From Streptomyces sp. H27-C3 (GTDB lineage Bacteria > Actinomycetota > Actinomycetes > Streptomycetales > Streptomycetaceae): 64,000 bases of DNA. The notes beneath the pieces are model-generated. The model did not search any database and had not been told where the DNA came from. It saw nothing but the letters and a program-made list of their open reading frames with translations. The DNA is taken from NCBI RefSeq assembly GCF_030063415.1, contig NZ_JASITA010000001.1, forward strand, positions 347,091-411,090. Direction: 5' to 3'. This document shows, in pieces, positions 63,077 through 64,000 of the stretch; position 1 is the first letter of the stretch; each line of letters opens with the position of its first letter. Both the position numbers and the translations under genes were made by a program.

Positions 63077-63144
63077 GCGCAGGCCCCGATGGCGTCCGTC
63101 ATCCGGGCCACGTATCGCGGTTCGGACGACGGACTGCCGTGAGG

Positions 63145-63312
63145 CTACTTACCCCGGACGCGCCGCGTCAGCAGCGCGAGAACCAACCCGACGGCTGCTC
63201 CGGACGTACCCCAGGCGACGCTGGGGGTGCCGTCGTTGACGACGTATCCGATCGCACATGCCGCCAGGAAAACGGCGAGTGCGAGAAGCCCGCCAAACTG
63301 TCGGGTACGCAT
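63145..63312 (-). CDS. 55-aa two-helix membrane protein, candidate RHS immunity protein
   Basis: ATG 63312 lies 14 nt after the RHS stop, with GCAGGGAG as ribosome site in the gap. The protein has two hydrophobic helices (FGGLLALAVFLAACAIGYVV and WGTSGAAVGLVLALLT) joined by NDGTPSVA and ends in basic RRVRGK, so both ends are probably cytoplasmic. The cysteine in LAACA could recall a lipobox, but the helix continues, so a lipoprotein is unlikely. Position directly behind the variable C-terminus of an RHS protein is where immunity genes sit. The function is inferred from that alone. Confidence 0.6.
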   Translation of the reverse strand: MRTRQFGGLLALAVFLAACAIGYVVNDGTPSVAWGTSGAAVGLVLALLTRRVRGK

Positions 63313-63326
63313 CCTTTGCTCCCTGC

Positions 63327-64000
63327 CTACTTAAACCGGAACTTGCACTTGCTGTTGGTGCACTTCGCGCCCCACTTCGGCTTGTACCACCCGGAAACGG
63401 GACCGTATTTGATGCCGTAGCTCATGGTCATCTTGAAGCGCTCCTGGTAACCGCAGATCGGGGTGATCTTAAGCATGCAGACCTGCCCCATCCCGTCGGC
63501 CCTCCAGTTCGTGAAGAAGGTTCCGTCCGAGCTCTCGTACGCCGAGCCGATTCCCAGCTTCCAGCCGATCGTCGACGCCACGCCGCTCTCGTCGCCAGAG
63601 GCAGTGCCCCGAGAGCTCGAGATCTTCCCTGAACTCTTGACGCAGACCTTCACCTGCATGTGAATGGTCCCGATCTGGATCCTAACGCCCCCCTCGAAGA
63701 CCTTGTAGCTCTTCTTGAAGGTCTTGCAGCCCGCGGTCATGGTTCCCGACAGGTCGGACTTGTTGACCGGGTCGGCACAGGCGTAGTCGTAGCCCGAACA
63801 GCTTCCACCGGTAACGGGATCCGTGCTCAGGAAACGGCCGGTTTCGGACGAGTAGAGCCGGATGCCCATGAGCGTCATGCCGCTGACCGGGTCGGACGAC
63901 CTCTGCATTCCGCCGCAACACCGGTGACACCGGCGCGGGAGCCCTGACTCCCGGACGAACGAGAACGTGTTGCGCACCGCACCGGCACTGGTGCGGTGCG
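63327..64000 (-). CDS. RHS-repeat protein, C-terminal end with variable toxin-like domain (partial)
   Basis: The frame is open to the right edge. It contains the end of the RHS-associated core (GMQRSSDPVSGMTLMGIRLY, SETGRFLSTDPVTGG, YDYACADPVNKSDLSG). RHS cores normally end in such a block and are followed by an unrelated C-terminal effector domain. Here that domain is about 140 aa, rich in Cys, Lys and Gly (CKTFKKSYKVFEGGVRIQIG; CMLKITPICGYQERFKM; CTNSKCKFRFK at the end), and matches no toxin family I know. The residues before GMQRSSD (SGLPRRCHRCC) do not look like RHS core, so a frameshift near 63920-63960 is possible and the visible end may be a relic. Confidence 0.75.
   Translation of the reverse strand, partial: HRTSAGAVRNTFSFVRESGLPRRCHRCCGGMQRSSDPVSGMTLMGIRLYSSETGRFLSTDPVTGGSCSGYDYACADPVNKSDLSGTMTAGCKTFKKSYKVFEGGVRIQIGTIHMQVKVCVKSSGKISSSRGTASGDESGVASTIGWKLGIGSAYESSDGTFFTNWRADGMGQVCMLKITPICGYQERFKMTMSYGIKYGPVSGWYKPKWGAKCTNSKCKFRFK

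Noticed and set aside
63973..64000. 11-bp stem hairpin at the right edge
   Set aside because: It lies inside the RHS frame and is built from a GC-rich CGCACC repeat; without sequence beyond the edge no role can be argued.
1..64000. CRISPR arrays, tRNA and rRNA genes
   Set aside because: No spaced direct repeats and no cloverleaf or rRNA sequences were seen. The repeated segments in the PKS half are homologous KS, ACP and A/C domains.

Overview
The window is high-GC actinobacterial DNA. Codon bias, GTG/TTG starts, purine-rich ribosome sites and gene families point to a Streptomyces-type organism. No species can be named from the sequence alone.

Region 1 (1-40.3 kb, minus strand) is one end of a trans-acyltransferase polyketide synthase/NRPS assembly line. 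Three giant genes are joined by 4-bp start/stop overlaps. Read in biosynthetic order, the first protein (25886-40270) is GNAT-ACP loader | KS-DH-KR-ACP | KS-KR-ACP | KS0-DH-ACP | KS-ACP. The second (3381-25889) is C-A-PCP | KS-DH-KR-MT-ACP-ACP | KS-carrier | C-A(Gly)-PCP | KS-KR-ACP | KS-MT-alpha/beta-hydrolase. The third (1-3384, running off the left edge) is ACP-ACP-ACP-KS-KR-. There are no AT domains, so malonyl transfer must come from a separate AT outside the window. All three tandem ACPs of the third protein carry the DSxxxxxW beta-branching flag, yet no HMG-CoA-synthase cassette lies in the window. The product was not recognised.

Region 2 (40.3-45.7 kb) holds accessory and housekeeping genes: a type II thioesterase and an amidase (one transcription unit, divergent from the PKS), a coupled metallophosphoesterase-phosphopantetheinyl transferase pair, and a Cys-rich pentapeptide-repeat protein.

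Region 3 (45.7-50.2 kb) has a solitary IS end, a perfect 32-bp palindrome, a frameshifted AhpD-like gene facing a truncated ECF sigma gene, and a large HTH-STAND-WD40 protein.

Region 4 (50.2-57.8 kb, plus strand) is the most novel part: a compact seven-gene operon. It encodes a 58-residue precursor whose C-terminus has the six-cysteine spacing of an inhibitor cystine knot (C-x6-C-x5-CC-x4-C-x4-C). Downstream are a B2-like protein without the catalytic Cys/His, a lasso-cyclase/asparagine-synthetase homologue with a degenerate PP-loop, a PqqD-like leader-binding protein, a MauE-thioredoxin fusion, an S9 prolyl-oligopeptidase-type peptidase and an ABC exporter. I read it as lasso-peptide machinery adapted to make, oxidise, trim and export a knottin-like peptide.

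Region 5 (57.8-64 kb) is a decay and mobile zone: fragments of a hydrolase, an FG-GAP protein and a sensor kinase, one intact ArsR-type regulator, an IS701-type element with a 1-nt frameshift in its transposase, and at the right edge the C-terminal end of an RHS protein followed 14 nt later by a 55-residue two-helix membrane protein that could be its immunity partner.
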